From positions 1-64,000 of the forward strand of contig JBGSPI010000003.1 of assembly GCA_041738715.1 (NCBI GenBank): a DNA stretch of 64,000 nucleotides, given 5' to 3'. The notes beneath the pieces are model-generated. The model worked only from the letters and a program-made list of their open reading frames with translations. It was not told the origin of the DNA and searched no databases. The DNA is from Chamaesiphon sp041738715. GTDB taxonomy: Bacteria; Cyanobacteriota; Cyanobacteriia; Cyanobacteriales; Chamaesiphonaceae. Made by a program: the position numbers and the translations under genes. This document shows positions 61,240 to 64,000 of this stretch, piece after piece (the stretch's first letter is position 1; every line of letters begins with the position of its first letter).

Positions 61240-61272
61240 AACTGTCAACTGTCAACTGTCAACTGTCAACTG
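61240..61272. repeat. 7-nt tandem repeat upstream of sufB
   Basis: AACTGTC repeats about 4.7 times, ending 40 bp before the sufB start. It separates the SufR sites from sufB and belongs to the class of heptanucleotide short tandem repeats. Confidence 0.75.
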
Positions 61273-61310
61273 ATACCCATCCTTAAATTCTAGAGAAACA
61301 CAGGCGATCG

Positions 61311-62750
61311 ATGAGTACTGTAGTCCAAAATTTAGTCAATCAACCTTATAAATACGGCTTTGTTACTGACATCCAGTCAGATAAGATTCCCCGTGGCTTG
61401 AGTGAGGAGATCGTGCGGTTGATTTCATCCAAGAAGGATGAGCCAGAATTTCTGCTCAACTTCCGCCTGCGCGCCTATCGTCAGTGGTTGAAGATGACGG
61501 AACCTGACTGGCCGCACGTTGACTACCCCGCGATCGATTATCAGGATATCATTTATTACTCTGCACCTAAACAAGCTGCCAAAAAATTGGACAGTTTAGA
61601 TGAAGTCGATCCTGTGTTGCTCGAAACCTTTGCTAAATTGGGCATTCCCCTCAACGAGCAAAAGCGGCTCTCGAACGTCGCCATCGATGCGGTATTTGAT
61701 AGCGTCTCCATCGCCACTACCTTCAAAGCGCAACTAGCCAAGGAAGGAATCGTCTTCTGTTCGATTTCTGAAGCAGTCAAGGAATATCCCGAACTGATCG
61801 AGAAATATTTGGGTAGTGTCGTCCCGATCGCCGATAATTTCTTTGCAGCCTTAAATTCTGCCGTATTTAGTGACGGTTCCTTTGTCTACATCCCCAAAGG
61901 TACGAAATGTCCGATGGATTTATCCACCTATTTCCGGATCAATACTGGCGATAGCGGACAATTTGAACGGACATTAATCATCGCCGATGAAGGTGCATCC
62001 GTTACCTATCTCGAAGGCTGTACCGCCCCCGCATTCGATACCAATCAACTCCACGCCGCCGTCGTCGAATTGGTGGTATTAGATAACGCCGAAATCAAAT
62101 ATTCCACCGTCCAAAATTGGTATGCAGGCGATGAAACTGGTAAAGGTGGGATCTACAACTTCGTCACCAAGCGCGGCTTGTGCAAAGGCGTAAATTCTAA
62201 AATTTCCTGGACACAGGTAGAAACAGGTTCGGCCATTACTTGGAAATATCCCAGTTGCATTCTAGTCGGCGACAACTCCGTCGGTGAATTTTACTCCGTC
62301 GCTCTGACTAATAATCTCCAACAAGCCGACACCGGAACTAAAATGATCCATGTGGGCAAAAATACCAAAAGTACGATTATTTCCAAAGGGATTTCCGCCG
62401 GAAAATCGAAGAATAGTTATCGCGGTTTAGTTAAAGTCAATCCGACAGCAAAAGGAGCGCGAAATTATTCCCAATGCGACTCGATGCTAATTGGCGACAG
62501 AGCGCAGGCGAATACTTTCCCCTATATCCAAGTGCAGAATCAAACTGCCAAAGTCGAACACGAAGCATCAACTTCCAGAATTGGTGAAAATCAATTATTC
62601 TTCTTCGCTCAACGGGGGATTGCCCAAGAGGATGCGATTTCGATGATGATTAGTGGTTTCTGTAAAGATGTCTTTAATCAGTTACCGATGGAATTTGCGG
62701 TTGAAGCTGACAGGTTGTTGAGTCTGAAATTAGAGGGTTCTGTGGGTTAA
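61311..62750 (+). CDS. sufB: SufB, Fe-S cluster assembly scaffold subunit
   Basis: A 479-aa SufB, the scaffold of the SufBCD complex on which Fe-S clusters are built. The family shows here as YKYGFVTDIQSDKIPRGLSEEIVRLIS, a central right-handed beta-helix, and ASTSRIGENQLFFFAQRGIAQEDAISMMISGF near the end. sufC, sufD and sufS usually follow in cyanobacteria; here the next 1.2 kb holds other genes and none of these. A short hairpin (GGGTT-AAAG-AACCC, 62744-62757) overlaps the stop, so transcription may end there. Confidence 0.96.
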   Translation: MSTVVQNLVNQPYKYGFVTDIQSDKIPRGLSEEIVRLISSKKDEPEFLLNFRLRAYRQWLKMTEPDWPHVDYPAIDYQDIIYYSAPKQAAKKLDSLDEVDPVLLETFAKLGIPLNEQKRLSNVAIDAVFDSVSIATTFKAQLAKEGIVFCSISEAVKEYPELIEKYLGSVVPIADNFFAALNSAVFSDGSFVYIPKGTKCPMDLSTYFRINTGDSGQFERTLIIADEGASVTYLEGCTAPAFDTNQLHAAVVELVVLDNAEIKYSTVQNWYAGDETGKGGIYNFVTKRGLCKGVNSKISWTQVETGSAITWKYPSCILVGDNSVGEFYSVALTNNLQQADTGTKMIHVGKNTKSTIISKGISAGKSKNSYRGLVKVNPTAKGARNYSQCDSMLIGDRAQANTFPYIQVQNQTAKVEHEASTSRIGENQLFFFAQRGIAQEDAISMMISGFCKDVFNQLPMEFAVEADRLLSLKLEGSVG

Positions 62751-62821
62751 AGAACCCATTTGAGATCTTCTAGTGGGGGAGGGAGGGTTTGTTTGATATC
62801 GAATGTAAAGTCGATATTGGC

Positions 62822-62910
62822 TAGCATAAACCCGCCCCTACAGACCCATACAGATAGATGTATATGTAAAATACCTTGGTCACACCAATCGTAGGGGCGG
62901 GTTTATGCTA
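62822..62910. repeat. 20-bp perfect inverted repeat, MITE-like
   Basis: TAGCATAAACCCGCCCCTAC (62822-62841) is exactly matched in reverse by GTAGGGGCGGGTTTATGCTA (62891-62910), enclosing 49 bp. It lies just after sufB, where sufC should be, and a partial copy of the arm (AGCAAACCCGCCC) occurs at about 62940. It resembles a small non-autonomous mobile element or long hairpin. Confidence 0.75.
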
Positions 62911-63005
62911 CAAATTCTGGCTGAATACAATCATCTACCCAGCAAACCCGCCCTCCTCACCAGTATCTGTTAGATCGATCGAAATGGAATTTGGGAGTTT
63001 GTTCT

Positions 63006-63185
63006 ATGATCCAAAATCTGTCTGAAATGACAAATACCGAATTAAAGCAATACATTTCCGAACATCGCAACAATCCCGATTCATTTGCAGCGGCAATGGC
63101 TATCGTAATGAGTCGCCGGAATCCTGCTAACCGCCAACCATATCTAAATTTAGGCAAATACCTACCCTGTGAAAGTTGTTTGTAA
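63006..63185 (+). CDS. DUF6887-like small protein
   Basis: A 59-aa protein: MIQNLSEMTNTELKQYISEH, then DSFAAAMAIVMSRRNP and a short tail. The MTNxELKxYISEHRN and MSRR motifs match the small cyanobacterial family DUF6887 as I recall it, function unknown. The stop lies 11 bp upstream of the next gene's start. Confidence 0.65.
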   Translation: MIQNLSEMTNTELKQYISEHRNNPDSFAAAMAIVMSRRNPANRQPYLNLGKYLPCESCL

Positions 63186-63196
63186 AATTTTTTCAC

Positions 63197-63523
63197 ATGC
63201 TAGAATTAATCGTAATAGGAGACGTTTTTGAGAGTCCAAAAGGAATTGTATTAGCAGGGACAAATAACAATCTTAATAATATTACTGTCGATATCATTGC
63301 AAAAATATTATTGAATATTGATAGCGTATTTTATGTAGATCGGAATCGAATATCAAGACACTATCAAGTATTGGAAACACAATTTAATTTCTCTGTTCGG
63401 AATAACTTTAATTTTTTCTTCATGATCGATGAATCAAGTGTAAAGAATACACCCGAAGAAAATGAAGTAATCTATTGCCAAGAAAATGAAGAGCTTACAA
63501 AGATCCTTCGCAATAGAAAATAA
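63197..63523 (+). CDS. Hypothetical protein
   Basis: A 108-aa AT-rich protein, Asn/Ile-rich (GTNNNLNNITVDIIAKILLNI, FNFFFMIDESSVKN). The start may also be TTG at 63176, which would overlap the upstream gene by 10 bp. No family was recognised. It may form a pair with the DUF6887-like gene before it; that order and tightness resemble toxin-antitoxin or partner modules but nothing in the sequence proves it. Confidence 0.5.
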   Translation: MLELIVIGDVFESPKGIVLAGTNNNLNNITVDIIAKILLNIDSVFYVDRNRISRHYQVLETQFNFSVRNNFNFFFMIDESSVKNTPEENEVIYCQENEELTKILRNRK

Positions 63524-63732
63524 ATTTGAAATATAAGAACAGCGAAACAACTTATTTTGATCGAAATTTAAATATGAACATTGCCCACCCTACAAAATTA
63601 AAGTTTTAAATGGTTGCAACATCTGTAAAAAATCTTACATTAGAAGGCTTTCTGACTCTTCCAGAAACTAAACCATCGATCGCTAAATATGGGTTCCTAT
63701 TATACAAAGCTATAAAATAATTCATCTAGATT

Positions 63733-64000
63733 ATGGTTGCTGTACAAAACAATACTCCAAGATTTACTCCCGCAGAATACTTTGCTTGGGAGGAACAACA
63801 ATTAGAACTTCATGAATTAATTGATGGTGAAGTCTATGCTATAACTGGCGGAACCGTCAATCATAGTCAAATTGCTGTCAATTTTGTTTCTTTGTTGAAT
63901 AGCTATCTCAGAGGTAGTGGCTGCAAAACCCTTAATTCTGATTGTCGGGTTAATATTGTCGAGTCTAACAATTATACATACCCAGATCTGAGTGTTACTT
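63733..64000 (+). CDS. Uma2 family endonuclease-like protein, partial
   Basis: An open frame running off the window end, read from the DNA. The first 89 codons encode RFTPAEYFAWEEQQLELHELIDGEVYAITGG, HSQIAVNFVSLLN and CRVNI, the common Uma2 type. It differs from the other two copies in this window and belongs to a different subgroup. The C-terminal part and catalytic residues lie outside the window. Confidence 0.85.
   Translation, partial: MVAVQNNTPRFTPAEYFAWEEQQLELHELIDGEVYAITGGTVNHSQIAVNFVSLLNSYLRGSGCKTLNSDCRVNIVESNNYTYPDLSVT

Noticed and set aside
61240..61272. Short tandem repeat as a CRISPR array
   Set aside because: Repeats are 7 nt with no spacers and there are no cas genes.

Overview
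This window is chromosomal DNA of a cyanobacterium. It carries photosystem I genes (psaF, psaJ, psaL), photosystem II genes (psbV, a PsbP/CyanoP gene, ycf39), cytochrome b6f and c6 genes (petM, petJ), a sufR/sufB locus, ycf66 and several cyanobacteria-only families (DUF3146, DUF3386). It is also rich in the HIP1-type octamer GCGATCGC and in GATCGATC runs, both typical of cyanobacteria. I cannot name the genus from sequence alone. Four psa/psb/pet genes or other small genes (petM, psaJ, a 46-aa membrane protein, and a Uma2 gene cut by the window edge) were read directly from the DNA.

Layout. 1-4620: a TnpB remnant, DUF3146, NAD kinase, ycf39, petM and divergent pdxA. 4763-5226: a decayed MORN-repeat gene. 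5304-10843: a TonB transport cluster (exbB, exbD, a decapeptide-repeat protein with a His-rich tail, a TonB-dependent receptor, tonB). 10936-19149: a histone-deacetylase-fold enzyme, a Tat-exported metallophosphatase, a macrolide-phosphotransferase homologue, a CrtI/CrtISO-like oxidoreductase and unknown proteins. 19249-31357: housekeeping and regulatory genes (L,D-transpeptidase, ABC-F, HAD, NADAR, tmk, SLH protein, MFS, receiver-kinase hybrid, ycf66, DUF3386). 31469-35521: an AT-richer accessory patch with a Uma2 gene, a dynamin-like GTPase and a divergent unknown partner. 35603-45097: HAD, rpsP-khpA, proA, tRNA-Gly, membrane proteins, EVE and SulP. 45315-48922: a von Willebrand A protein and a zinc-ribbon Ser/Thr kinase. 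49252-59316: accD, psbV-petJ, nurA-like, psaL/psaJ/psaF, tsaD, maf, CyanoP and an AI-2E-type membrane protein. 59471-64000: the suf regulatory locus and an accessory tail.

How genes work together. ExbB/ExbD/TonB supply inner-membrane energy to the outer-membrane receptor encoded in the same cluster, and the repeat protein between them probably belongs to that system. PsbV, CyanoP and Ycf39 serve PSII; PsaF/J/L serve PSI; PetM and PetJ link the two by electron transfer. SufR represses Fe-S assembly, and two copies of its known half-site pattern CAAC-N6-GTTG lie between a uma2 gene and sufB. That places uma2-sufR on one side and sufB on the other side of one control region.

The observations most worth a second look are the dynamin/partner pair, the decapeptide-repeat His-tail protein inside the TonB cluster, the rearranged suf locus (uma2 inserted before sufR; no sufC within 1.2 kb after sufB), the psaF-psaJ-psaL gene order, and a 17-bp dispersed repeat found inside four different coding regions. 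No CRISPR array, rRNA, intact insertion sequence or prophage was seen.
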